Positions 43,913-52,892 of a stretch of 64,000 nucleotides of DNA are shown here, one piece after another. Each line of letters starts with the position of its first letter. Within the stretch, counting starts at the first letter, position 1. Source of the DNA: Dysgonomonas sp. Marseille-P4677 (GTDB lineage: Bacteria > Bacteroidota > Bacteroidia > Bacteroidales > Dysgonomonadaceae); the NCBI RefSeq assembly GCF_016652235.1, contig NZ_JAEPKU010000001.1, forward strand, positions 116,439 through 180,438, read 5' to 3'. The translations under genes were made by a program, and so were the position numbers. A model generated the notes under the pieces. It did not search any database and was not told where the DNA came from. It saw only the letters and a list, made by a program, of their open reading frames with translations.

Positions 43913-44911
43913 TTATTTTAATATTTGTTCTCTCAATATCTTTACTTCTTCACGTGCTGAAGAGTTTTCATATAATATGCGATATACCATATCGGCGATC
44001 GGTATATCCACATTGTATTTCTCATTCATCTCGCTAATACATTTTGTTCCATAATAGCCCTCTGCTATCATTTCCATTTCTATCTGTGCTGCTTTTACCG
44101 AATAACCTTTACCGATCATAGATCCGAATGTGCGATTACGACTAAAGCTTGAATAACAAGTAACGAGGAGGTCTCCTAGATATGCTGAATCTTGAATACG
44201 CCTTGTGATTGGGCAAACAATATCGACAAAACGTTCCATTTCCGATATTGCATTAGATACGATTACAGCCTGAAAGTTATCACCGTATTTCAATCCGTGG
44301 CATATGCCTGACGCTATGGCATATACATTCTTTAATACAGCAGCTAATTCAATACCTGCTACATCGTTAGAAACCGAGGCCCGAACGAAGCGGTTATTAA
44401 ATACTTGTGCTATAGCATGAGCCCTTTTTATATCACTACAAGCAATTGTGGGGTAAGTCAAGCGCTCTAAGGCTATTTCTTCGGCATGACATGGACCGCC
44501 AATAATAGCCATATTCTGATCTGGAATGTTGTAATATTCAGTCAGATAGTCTGTCACAAGTAAGTTTTCGGGAGGGATAATACCTTTAATAGCTGATATT
44601 ACAAATTTGTCGCTTATGCTTACTGTTAATTTTTCAAGATGTCCTTTCAGAAAAGGGGAAGGTACGGCTAAAATCAATGTGTCTGAGGCTTCAACCACCA
44701 GGTTGATATCGGAATAGAAAGTTATTCTATCCAGATTGAATTCAACATTTGACAAATAAGATGGATTGTGTCCCGTTTTCTTAAAGTCAGCTATTTGTTC
44801 GGGGCGACGCATATACCAATTGATATGCTTACCTTGACTAAGCATAATTTTGGCAAGGGCGGTTGCCCATGTACCACCTCCTAAAATAGCTATTTTACCA
44901 GGAAAACTCAT
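43913..44911 (-). CDS. gpsA: NAD(P)-dependent glycerol-3-phosphate dehydrogenase
   Basis: A 332-residue cytoplasmic enzyme that makes sn-glycerol-3-phosphate for phospholipid synthesis. The N-terminal GGGTWATALAK motif binds NAD(P). VISAIKGI, IGGPCHAEEI (usually GPSHAEE), ELAAVLKNVYAIASGI with the catalytic Lys, and DLLVTCYSSFSRNRTFG complete the family pattern. Close spacing to lysS (31 bp) and pgi (9 bp). Confidence 0.95.
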   Translation of the reverse strand: MSFPGKIAILGGGTWATALAKIMLSQGKHINWYMRRPEQIADFKKTGHNPSYLSNVEFNLDRITFYSDINLVVEASDTLILAVPSPFLKGHLEKLTVSISDKFVISAIKGIIPPENLLVTDYLTEYYNIPDQNMAIIGGPCHAEEIALERLTYPTIACSDIKRAHAIAQVFNNRFVRASVSNDVAGIELAAVLKNVYAIASGICHGLKYGDNFQAVIVSNAISEMERFVDIVCPITRRIQDSAYLGDLLVTCYSSFSRNRTFGSMIGKGYSVKAAQIEMEMIAEGYYGTKCISEMNEKYNVDIPIADMVYRILYENSSAREEVKILREQILK

Positions 44912-44942
44912 GTATTTATAATTTAGTTAGAAATAAGGATGA

Positions 44943-46670
44943 TTAATTAATTTTAGCCACCCAGCTTTCAATATCTTCTACCGAAGGTAATTTCAACTCC
45001 AGTTTATACTTTTTATTAATTTCTCCGATATCTTGTCTAATCTTTTGAGGATTTACATCTTTCATATCCTGTATTGTAAAATATCCTGCTTTTTGAATAA
45101 CAGGAATAAGTTCTTCGGCTATTCCTATTTCCGAATATTTAGCTATAGGGTCTTTCTTTGTTACTTTTTCCGGGCGCATCTGAGGAAAGAACATTACTTC
45201 CTGAATGCTTTCCTGCCCAGTCATAAACATAACAAGACGATCCATTCCTATACCAATACCACTTGTTGGAGGCATGCCGTACTCCAATGCACGTAAAAAA
45301 TCCTGATCGATAAACATTGCTTCATCATCACCCTTTTCGGAAAGTGCCAGTTGGTCTTCGAAGCGGGCGCGTTGATCTATCGGGTCATTCAATTCCGAAT
45401 AAGCATTTGCCAGTTCTTTCCCGTTTACCATAAGTTCGAAACGTTCTGTAAGTTCCGGATTGTCACGATGCTTTTTAGTTAACGGCGACATTTCTATCGG
45501 ATAATCGATTATAAATGTAGGCTGAATGTAATTGCCCTCACATTTTTCTCCGAAGATAGCGTCTATGAGTTTACCTTTGCCCATTGTCGCATCTTGTTCT
45601 ATTTCTAGTTGTTTACATACGTCTCGCAATTGATCTTCATTCATGCCACTTATATCGATACCGGTAAAATGTTTGATGGAATCTATCATAGTAACACGTG
45701 GATAAGGAGCCTTATAATCAATTACGTTATTGCCCATCTTTACCTGTGTAGTACCGTGCACATCTGTACAGATTTTCTCCAACATTTTTTCGGTGAAATC
45801 CATCATCCAGTTGTAATCTTTATATGCAGCATAAAATTCCATAACGGTAAACTCAGGATTGTGAGTTCTGTCCATACCTTCATTCCGGAAATTACGGGAA
45901 AACTCATACACACCATCAAAGCCCCCTACGATCAAGCGCTTCAAATATAGCTCATTTGCAATGCGTAGGTACAAAGGAATATCCAATGCATTATGATGGG
46001 TGATAAATGGACGCGCTGTGGCCCCACCCGGAATACTTTGTAATACAGGTGTATCTACTTCTATATAACCATGTCCGTTTAAAAAATCACGCATAGAATT
46101 AAAAACCTTTGTGCGTTTAATGAAAGTGTCTTTCACGCCTTCATTCACAACAAGGTCAACATAGCGTTGGCGATAGCGTTGCTCCGGATCGGTAAATCCA
46201 TCATAAGTAACACCATCTTTAACCTTTACTACTGGAAGTGGGCGTAGAGATTTGCCCAAAACTGTTAGTTCTTCTGCATGAACAGAGATTTCACCCATTT
46301 GAGTACGGAATACAAACCCTTTGATGCCAATGAAATCACCTATATCAAGTAATTTTTTGAATACTGTATTATAAAGTTCTTTATTTTCTTCGGGACATAG
46401 ATCGTCGCGGGATATGTATACTTGTATCCGTCCTTCAGAGTCTTGCAACTCCACAAACGAAGCTTTACCCATAATGCGACGGCCCATAATACGACCGGCT
46501 ATAGTAACGGGACGGCGGTCTTCCCCATCTTTAAAGTTTTCCTTTATCTCTTTTGAATATGCATTTACGTCATATAACGCTGCCGGATAAGGCTCTATAC
46601 CCAATGTTCTTAATTCCTCTAAACTCTGTCTGCGAAAAACTTCCTGTTCGCTTAATTCCAATATATTCAT
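44943..46670 (-). CDS. lysS: lysyl-tRNA synthetase (class II)
   Basis: A 575-residue class II synthetase. The N-terminal OB-fold (about 55-170) has [20 protein letters not shown]. Motif 2 is [20 protein letters not shown] and motif 3 the [14 protein letters not shown] helix. About 72 residues continue beyond the catalytic core (from [15 protein letters not shown] to the end), an extension not present in E. coli LysS but plausible for Bacteroidetes. A TTG at 46676 is possible, but the ATG at 46670 gives the usual [11 protein letters not shown] start. Confidence 0.96.
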   Translation of the reverse strand: MNILELSEQEVFRRQSLEELRTLGIEPYPAALYDVNAYSKEIKENFKDGEDRRPVTIAGRIMGRRIMGKASFVELQDSEGRIQVYISRDDLCPEENKELYNTVFKKLLDIGDFIGIKGFVFRTQMGEISVHAEELTVLGKSLRPLPVVKVKDGVTYDGFTDPEQRYRQRYVDLVVNEGVKDTFIKRTKVFNSMRDFLNGHGYIEVDTPVLQSIPGGATARPFITHHNALDIPLYLRIANELYLKRLIVGGFDGVYEFSRNFRNEGMDRTHNPEFTVMEFYAAYKDYNWMMDFTEKMLEKICTDVHGTTQVKMGNNVIDYKAPYPRVTMIDSIKHFTGIDISGMNEDQLRDVCKQLEIEQDATMGKGKLIDAIFGEKCEGNYIQPTFIIDYPIEMSPLTKKHRDNPELTERFELMVNGKELANAYSELNDPIDQRARFEDQLALSEKGDDEAMFIDQDFLRALEYGMPPTSGIGIGMDRLVMFMTGQESIQEVMFFPQMRPEKVTKKDPIAKYSEIGIAEELIPVIQKAGYFTIQDMKDVNPQKIRQDIGEINKKYKLELKLPSVEDIESWVAKIN

Positions 46671-46735
46671 TATCAATCTATCTTACAGATTTAATATTTT
46701 AAAAATAAAATTCGGTTCATATAAGAATAACCTCG

Positions 46736-46743
46736 CAAAGTTA
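46736..46743 (-). promoter_or_regulatory. promoter -7 box for lysS-gpsA-pgi
   Basis: TAACTTTG on the minus strand, about 65 nt before the lysS start. Confidence 0.45.
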
Positions 46744-46885
46744 GAAAATATAATGACAAATCAGTATCTTACTTCTGTTTTAATAACATAGAATGTTAGA
46801 GGATAAGTCTGGTTTTAACAATTAGACTTTGATTGATATACGTAACATTGAAATGTTTTGTTCAAAAAAGTAGCAATATATGTTG

Positions 46886-46893
46886 TATCTTTG
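46886..46893 (+). promoter_or_regulatory. promoter -7 box for the MATE operon
   Basis: TATCTTTG, full match, 53 nt before the chosen MATE start. It supports that start over an ATG-like codon at 46833, which would be upstream of it. Confidence 0.5.
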
Positions 46894-46946
46894 CACCTTC
46901 AAAAGATGGGAGGGCTACACTCCTTAACTGTTTAGAAGAAACTCGA

Positions 46947-48317
46947 ATGCTAAAGACTGCAAATATAGATGAATTAGAGAATAAAAAAATAAGTAAACTA
47001 CTTTGGCAATATGCATTACCGGCTATTGTGGGAACAATGGTCAATGCATTGTATAATATTATAGATCGTATTTATATAGGCCATGGCCCCAATTTGGGGG
47101 ATCATGCTATAGGTGGTTTAGGTATTGTTCTGCCTATAATGAATCTTACAGCGGCTGTAGGGATGTTGGTTGGTGCAGGTTCTGCAAGTCGAATTTCGAT
47201 TTGTCTGGGAAGAGGAGATAAGGATACTGCCGAGAAAATTATTGGAAACTCTTTCCTTATGACACTGATACTTACAGGTACCCTCGTGACGATTCTTTTT
47301 ATGTTTCTGGATACTATTCTTATGCAAATAGGGGCAACCGAAGAAACTTTTCCTTATGCTAAAGAATTTCTTTTATATTATTTACCGGGGAATATTTTTC
47401 TTACTATGTGCTTTAATTTCAATAGTATGATGAGAGCTTCGGGATATCCAACAAAGGCCATGTATACTATGCTCATAGGGGTTGTTGCAAACATTATTAT
47501 TGCACCGATATTTATATTTGTACTGGAATGGGGTATTAAAGGAGCTGCGATTGCAACAATTATATCCATGTTTATAGGGTTATGCTTTGTTATGTATCAT
47601 TTCATGAATCAGAATAGCATGTTGCGTCTTCGTAAAAGAAATATAAGACTTAATCCTAAAATAGTATGGGCGATTGCAAGTATTGGATTGTCACCGTTTT
47701 TTATACAGGTCGCAGCTTCAGCGGTAGCTTTTATAATCAATTCCCGTTTAAAATTATTCGGTGGAAATATTGCGATAGAGGCCTTCGCTATAGCAAATAC
47801 TTTAGTAATGATTATTATTATGATACTTGTTGGACTGACACAAGGTATGCAACCCATTGTGGGGTATAACTATGGTGCAGGCAAGGTAAATCGTGTGAAG
47901 GAAACTCTTAATTACACTATTAAGGTAGGTGTGATAATTGGCAGTGTAGGGCTAGCGATAGGATTATTATTACCAAAATTTGTAGTGTTGCCATTTAATC
48001 CATCACCTCCTTTAGCTGTAGAGTCAGCTAAAGCATTGCGTATTATTACAATGATGCTACCTCTCGTTGGGTTTCAGATAGTAGTAACAAACTTTTTTCA
48101 ATGTATAGGAATGGCAGCTAAGTCTATATTTCTGAGTTTAACTCGTCAATTTCTTCTGCTAATACCCGCATTGTTTATATTACCCGAGTTTTTTGATCTG
48201 GATGGTGTGTGGTATTCGTTACCAACTGCAGATGGATTAGCAACATTATTGACAGCTGCAATGTTTATATGGCAGATTAATAAATTTAAAAAAATGGAAG
48301 TCGCCGAAAAGCTATGA
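46947..48317 (+). CDS. MATE family efflux transporter
   Basis: A 456-residue inner-membrane antiporter with 12 predicted TM helices. LLWQYALPAIVGTMVNALYN, DHAIGGLGIVLPIMN, GAGSASRISICLGRGDKDTA and later LTQGMQPIVGYNYGAGKVNR are family landmarks. It exports drugs or cationic metabolites with Na+ or H+. Start MLKTANIDELENKK was chosen because the longer frame begins upstream of the promoter box. The stop overlaps the next start in ATGA, so it is translationally coupled to tldD. Confidence 0.92.
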   Translation: MLKTANIDELENKKISKLLWQYALPAIVGTMVNALYNIIDRIYIGHGPNLGDHAIGGLGIVLPIMNLTAAVGMLVGAGSASRISICLGRGDKDTAEKIIGNSFLMTLILTGTLVTILFMFLDTILMQIGATEETFPYAKEFLLYYLPGNIFLTMCFNFNSMMRASGYPTKAMYTMLIGVVANIIIAPIFIFVLEWGIKGAAIATIISMFIGLCFVMYHFMNQNSMLRLRKRNIRLNPKIVWAIASIGLSPFFIQVAASAVAFIINSRLKLFGGNIAIEAFAIANTLVMIIIMILVGLTQGMQPIVGYNYGAGKVNRVKETLNYTIKVGVIIGSVGLAIGLLLPKFVVLPFNPSPPLAVESAKALRIITMMLPLVGFQIVVTNFFQCIGMAAKSIFLSLTRQFLLLIPALFILPEFFDLDGVWYSLPTADGLATLLTAAMFIWQINKFKKMEVAEKL

Positions 48318-49744
48318 TAGATAAAATTAATAGACAGAATATATTACAGCACTTTTCTGTAACTGAGGATGATTTACAAAAAGTGATTTCTGAAGCCTTG
48401 AGTAAAGGAGGGGATTATGCAGATATCTTTTTTGAGCATACTTTTAGTAATAATATTTCTTTAAGAGATGGAGAAGTGAACCGTGCTGCGTCGAATATCG
48501 ATTTTGGAGCTGGGGTTAGGGTGGTATCAGGTGACCAAACTGGTTATGCTTATGTAGAGAATACAGATATAAAAGACTTGCTAAAAGCCGCACAAACAGC
48601 AGCAAGTATTGCAACGATGTCAACTAAAGCGAATAATTCGGTTGAAATTAAGGAGAAGTATTTTCATAACTATTATAAAGTACAAAAAACATGGCTTGAT
48701 GTATCAGTCGCAGACAAAAAGATCTTTGTGCAGAATTTGAATGACAGGATATTCGAACTTGACTCACGTGTTGTCAAAGCAACTGTAAGTCTTAACGACT
48801 CTACTTCATATATTCTCTTTTTCAATTTGGAAGGTATTCTAACGTGGGATTATCGTCCAATGAGCATTATGTCGGGCTCATGCACAATGGAGCAAGATGG
48901 CAAAATAGAAAATGGTTATTGTTCACGTGCTTATCGTAAAGGCTTTGAATTTTTGAATGGAAATCTAGTCGAAATTATTGCTAAAGAGGTTGTAGCACAA
49001 ACATCACTGATGTTTGAGGCAATCAAGCCTAAAGGAGGGGAGATGTCTGTAGTAATGGGAGCAGGAAGTTCCGGTATTTTATTACATGAGGCAATAGGAC
49101 ATACATTCGAAGCTGATTTCAATCGTAAGAATATTTCTATATTTTCAGATCAATTCGGTAAAAAGATATGCTCATCTAATATAAATATAGTAGACGATGG
49201 CACAATTGAGTTTGCTCGCGGAGCAATCAATTTTGATGACGAAGGGGTGGAAAGCCAAAAAACATATATTGTAAAAGATGGTATACTTGAGAGTTATTTA
49301 CATGACCGTATCAGTGCGAAACACTATGGAGTAGCTCCAACAGGGAATGGTCGCCGTCAGTCGTTTCGCTATGCTCCGCTTCCCCGTATGCGTGTAACCT
49401 ATATGGAACAGGGTGATATTCCTGAAATGGATATTATTGCGTCTGTTAAACAAGGTGTCTATGTGGATAATTTTACAAATGGGCAAGTACAAATAGGTGC
49501 AGGAGACTTTACATTTTTTGTAAAAACGGGTTATCTTATTGAAAATGGGAAACTCACTCAGCCGATCAAGGATATAAATATTATAGGAAATGGGCCGCAG
49601 GCATTAGCCGATATTACAATGGTAGGCAACAACCTGAAGATAGATGAAGGTGCATGGACCTGTGGAAAAGACGGACAAGGTGTTCCTGTCGGACAAGGAT
49701 TACCTTCGGTATTAGTCAGTAAATTAACTGTTGGAGGAGAATAA
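48314..49744 (+). CDS. tldD: TldD-family metalloprotease (catalytic subunit)
   Basis: A 476-residue protein. LLHEAIGHTFEADFNRKNIS contains the HExxxH zinc motif of TldD, near residue 258. TldD and TldE form a heterodimeric protease that trims unfolded or modified peptides and, in other bacteria, matures ribosomal peptide products. The N-terminal ADIFFEHTFSNNISLRDGEV domain and the C-terminal GDFTFFVKTGYLIENGKL region match the family. The gene overlaps MATE by 4 bp, and the next gene begins at the base after its stop. Confidence 0.92.
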   Translation: MIDKINRQNILQHFSVTEDDLQKVISEALSKGGDYADIFFEHTFSNNISLRDGEVNRAASNIDFGAGVRVVSGDQTGYAYVENTDIKDLLKAAQTAASIATMSTKANNSVEIKEKYFHNYYKVQKTWLDVSVADKKIFVQNLNDRIFELDSRVVKATVSLNDSTSYILFFNLEGILTWDYRPMSIMSGSCTMEQDGKIENGYCSRAYRKGFEFLNGNLVEIIAKEVVAQTSLMFEAIKPKGGEMSVVMGAGSSGILLHEAIGHTFEADFNRKNISIFSDQFGKKICSSNINIVDDGTIEFARGAINFDDEGVESQKTYIVKDGILESYLHDRISAKHYGVAPTGNGRRQSFRYAPLPRMRVTYMEQGDIPEMDIIASVKQGVYVDNFTNGQVQIGAGDFTFFVKTGYLIENGKLTQPIKDINIIGNGPQALADITMVGNNLKIDEGAWTCGKDGQGVPVGQGLPSVLVSKLTVGGE

Positions 49745-51064
49745 ATGATTACTGAACATCATAAAGATATTGCCCAATGGGCGATGAAACTGGCCTTACA
49801 GAATGGCTGTCAGTCAGCACGGGTTTCTATTATTACAGGAAATAATAATTCCTTCGAGTATCGTAATACTCAATTGGACAAGTTGCATCAAAGCTCGGAA
49901 AATAAGCTGTATATAGAATTGTTTGTTGATGGCAGATATGGAACGTTCTCAACTAACCGCATTGATAAAAATGGACTTGAAGCTTTTATTAAAGAAGGTA
50001 TAGCTTCAACGAAGTACTTATCGCCAGATATATTTCGTCAACTACCCAATGCAGACAGATATTACAAAGGCAATGGGTCGGATTTAGATCTGTACGACCA
50101 ATCATTTGACAATATATCTACGGATCAGAAACTGTATATTGCACGGCAGGCTGTTGAGGAGATATATGAATCAGATGAACGGATAATCTCTATTTCGTCT
50201 GCGTATGATGATGGTGTAGGTGCTGAGTATATGATTGCCAGCAATGGTTTTGAGGCAGAAAGTTATGATTCTGCATTTAATCTAACGGTTGAAGTTGCTC
50301 TCAAAACAAATGGAGATGCCCGTTCAGAATCTTACTGGTTTGATAGTGCGATATATTGGGATGACCTGAAGAAAAATGGTATTGGAAAGAAAGCTTTAGA
50401 GCGTGCTCTGAGAAAGATTGGACAGACAAAAATAAAGTCGGGGAGGTATGATTTGTTGTTGGATAATACAACTTCATCCCGATTATTTTCTCCTATAATA
50501 AGTGCTATCTATGGAACAGCTCTTCAGCAGAAGAATTCTTTTTTACTAAATAAGTTAGGAGAAAAAATCGCATCTGATAAGCTTACAGTTACTGATACAC
50601 CTCATCTTAATCGTGCTTTTGGTGCGAGATGGTTTGATGGAGAGGGTGTTGCTACTAAAGAACGTGCTATCATAGAAAAAGGTGTATTGAAAACTTATTT
50701 TATAGATACCTACAATTCTTTAAAGATGGATGTTATGCCGACAATTGCTTCCCCATCCATAATTCAGACCGCACAAGGGAACAAAAATCATGATGAGTTG
50801 TTACATTCTATACAAAAGGGGATCTGGGTTACCGGATTTAATGGAGGTAACAGTAATTCGACAACCGGGGATTTTTCCTTTGGAGTAGAAGGTTTTTTGA
50901 TCGAAAATGGTATTGCAACAACTCCTATCAGTGAAATGAATATTACAGGAAACATACTTACATTATGGGAAAATCTCATAGATGTAGGGAACGATCCACG
51001 TAATAGTTCTCCATGGAGATTGCCATCCCTCCTATTTAGTGAGGTCAATTTTAGTGGATTATAA
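49745..51064 (+). CDS. TldE/PmbA-like partner of TldD
   Basis: A 439-residue relative of TldD without the HExxxH zinc motif, as is usual for TldE/PmbA. QSARVSIITGNNNSFEYRNTQLDKL at the N-terminus and GDFSFGVEGFLIENG near the C-terminus align with the family. It should form the non-catalytic half that creates the channel of the TldD/TldE protease. Start immediately follows the tldD stop; the next gene starts 3 bp after this one. Confidence 0.88.
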   Translation: MITEHHKDIAQWAMKLALQNGCQSARVSIITGNNNSFEYRNTQLDKLHQSSENKLYIELFVDGRYGTFSTNRIDKNGLEAFIKEGIASTKYLSPDIFRQLPNADRYYKGNGSDLDLYDQSFDNISTDQKLYIARQAVEEIYESDERIISISSAYDDGVGAEYMIASNGFEAESYDSAFNLTVEVALKTNGDARSESYWFDSAIYWDDLKKNGIGKKALERALRKIGQTKIKSGRYDLLLDNTTSSRLFSPIISAIYGTALQQKNSFLLNKLGEKIASDKLTVTDTPHLNRAFGARWFDGEGVATKERAIIEKGVLKTYFIDTYNSLKMDVMPTIASPSIIQTAQGNKNHDELLHSIQKGIWVTGFNGGNSNSTTGDFSFGVEGFLIENGIATTPISEMNITGNILTLWENLIDVGNDPRNSSPWRLPSLLFSEVNFSGL

Positions 51065-51067
51065 TAT

Positions 51068-52519
51068 ATGAGATTATTATTTATAACAGCATTCTTTCTT
51101 TTTTCCATCCTATCTTTTGCCCAAGTTCCCTCTGTTGAGGTCAGAGCAGCATGGTTAACAACAAATTGGGGCTTAGACTGGCCTACTCAGGGGACTAGTG
51201 TAAGTAAACAAAAAGAGGAATTACAAAAAATATTAGATCAATTACAAAAAGAGAACTTTAATCTGGTGCTTTTTCAAACAAGAGCACAAGGACGTGTGTT
51301 TTACAGATCAAAGTTTGAGCCTCTTAGCGAATACTTCAACCATTCAGATAATTTCGACCCTTTGGCATTTGCTATTGAAGAATGCCACAAAAGAGGTATG
51401 GAATGTCATGCTTGGCTTATTACTTATCCTATGGATAAAGCTAAAATAAAATATACAGGTAAAGGTAAAAGACGAAAGAGTACTGTAATTAATAATAAAC
51501 CGAACTATTATAAAGAAGTAAATGGTACATGGTATCTTGATCCTGGAAGGCCGGAGTCGAGAGAATTAATCACCTCAATAGTCAACGAAATCGTTTCTAA
51601 TTATGATGTGGATGGCATTCATTTCGATTATATACGTTATCCAAGCAATACTAGGAAGTTTCCTGATGATGATACTTATAAAAAATATGGAAATGGTAAA
51701 AGCCTTTATGACTGGCGGCGTGATAATATAACGCAATTAGTTACTGAAGTCTATGACAAAGTAAAGGCGATAAAAAAATGGGTGCAAATAAGCAGCTCTC
51801 CATTAGGAAGATATAGGGTATTACAAGATGTGGCTCCAAATGATGGCTGGACAGCATATGAAACCGTTTTTCAAGATGCTGGACATTGGATGAAAAGTGG
51901 TAAGCATGATCTCGTTTTCCCAATGATGTATTATCGCGAACATAGATTTTATCCCTTCGTAGATGATTGGGTAGCTAATAGTAATGGACGAATCGTGGTC
52001 CCTGGGTTGGGGGTGTATCAGATGGATGAGCAGAACTGGTCATTGCAAGATATTATCGAACAGATGAAATATATACGAGATAATAAGGTTTCGGGAGTAG
52101 CTTATTTTAGAACAGGGAATATACTCAATAATCTGAAAGGAATTAAGGACTCTATTCATACTTATTATTCGGCTCCGGCTAAATTACCACCCCTTACCTG
52201 GCTTGATAACGAAGCTCCTAATTCACCAATAAATTTACAAGTATATAAAGATAATGCCGGTAATTTGAATATCAAGTGGGATGCTCCTCAAGATAATGAG
52301 GATTATACTTACACTGTCTACGCCTATTCATCGGAAGATATTGATATCAGAAATCCTTATAATATATTAATAAGCGGATTGCGAAGTAATAGCTATTCAT
52401 TTCCAGTTAGTATTGGTGAATTTGGATATTATTATTTTGTTACGGCATCTGATAGGTATCATAACGAGAGTGTAGTTTGTTTTCCTGCCTATTTTTCACA
52501 TTCTGAAAACGAACAATAA
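51068..52519 (+). CDS. GHL10 (DUF187) glycoside-hydrolase-like exported protein
   Basis: A 483-residue protein with a signal peptide (about 1-18, FSILSFAQ). The TIM-barrel domain includes VEVRAAWLTTNWGLDWP, NLVLFQTRAQGRVFYRS and VDGIHFDYIRYPSN, the GHL10 signature; a fibronectin-like beta domain (about 380-470) follows. Relatives are thought to act on glycans, perhaps peptidoglycan, but substrate is unknown. It closes the MATE-tldD-tldE run with a 3-bp gap. Confidence 0.85.
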   Translation: MRLLFITAFFLFSILSFAQVPSVEVRAAWLTTNWGLDWPTQGTSVSKQKEELQKILDQLQKENFNLVLFQTRAQGRVFYRSKFEPLSEYFNHSDNFDPLAFAIEECHKRGMECHAWLITYPMDKAKIKYTGKGKRRKSTVINNKPNYYKEVNGTWYLDPGRPESRELITSIVNEIVSNYDVDGIHFDYIRYPSNTRKFPDDDTYKKYGNGKSLYDWRRDNITQLVTEVYDKVKAIKKWVQISSSPLGRYRVLQDVAPNDGWTAYETVFQDAGHWMKSGKHDLVFPMMYYREHRFYPFVDDWVANSNGRIVVPGLGVYQMDEQNWSLQDIIEQMKYIRDNKVSGVAYFRTGNILNNLKGIKDSIHTYYSAPAKLPPLTWLDNEAPNSPINLQVYKDNAGNLNIKWDAPQDNEDYTYTVYAYSSEDIDIRNPYNILISGLRSNSYSFPVSIGEFGYYYFVTASDRYHNESVVCFPAYFSHSENEQ

Positions 52520-52892
52520 ATATTTCTTACATTAAATCAATTTTAGGTTGGCGACAACTTATAGTCGAGCAACTGTATTCATTCCTATTTGTTAAGAATT
52601 GATTATTTATATCTATTATAGATAATAATTGAGTAGACACAATGAATGTCTTAGTAATCAGATGGGTTTGTAGGATGAGGGATTTTATTACTTTTACAGA
52701 TTTATTTAAGTGAGCTAGTTTCTTGAAAACTCTATGCTGTAACTTGTAAAAAGTTTCGGAAAAGAGTATTATATTTGCCATGAGAGGTGCCCGTTCTTCA
52801 TCGTTCGATTCAAGATCACTTTATTTCTTAACTAAAACTTCTCGCTTTTTAAGCAGTTATTGACCTATTAACCATGTTAAAACTAATTCAGA
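52520..52892 (+). other. 373-bp intergenic region before the SQR-like gene
   Basis: AT-rich. It has a short palindrome, TATCTAT-T-ATAGATA at 52609-52623, a TATATTTG promoter box (52770-52777), and a leader of about 115 nt. I see no credible gene; a short minus-strand frame here (about 84 codons) looks fortuitous. No clear terminator for the upstream operon is visible. Confidence 0.7.
52770..52777 (+). promoter_or_regulatory. promoter -7 box for the SQR-like gene
   Basis: TATATTTG, full match to TAnnTTTG, with a 115-nt leader. Confidence 0.45.

Noticed and set aside
45609..45950. A 113-codon plus-strand frame within lysS
   Set aside because: Opposite the class II catalytic core of lysS; composition typical of antisense translation.
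46833..46946. A 38-residue longer start for the MATE transporter
   Set aside because: It begins upstream of the TATCTTTG promoter box, and the added residues are not membrane-like or conserved.
52527..52781. An 84-codon minus-strand frame in the intergenic region before the SQR-like gene
   Set aside because: No promoter box or recognisable motif; it covers the upstream box of the plus-strand gene, and its residues look random for this AT-rich DNA.
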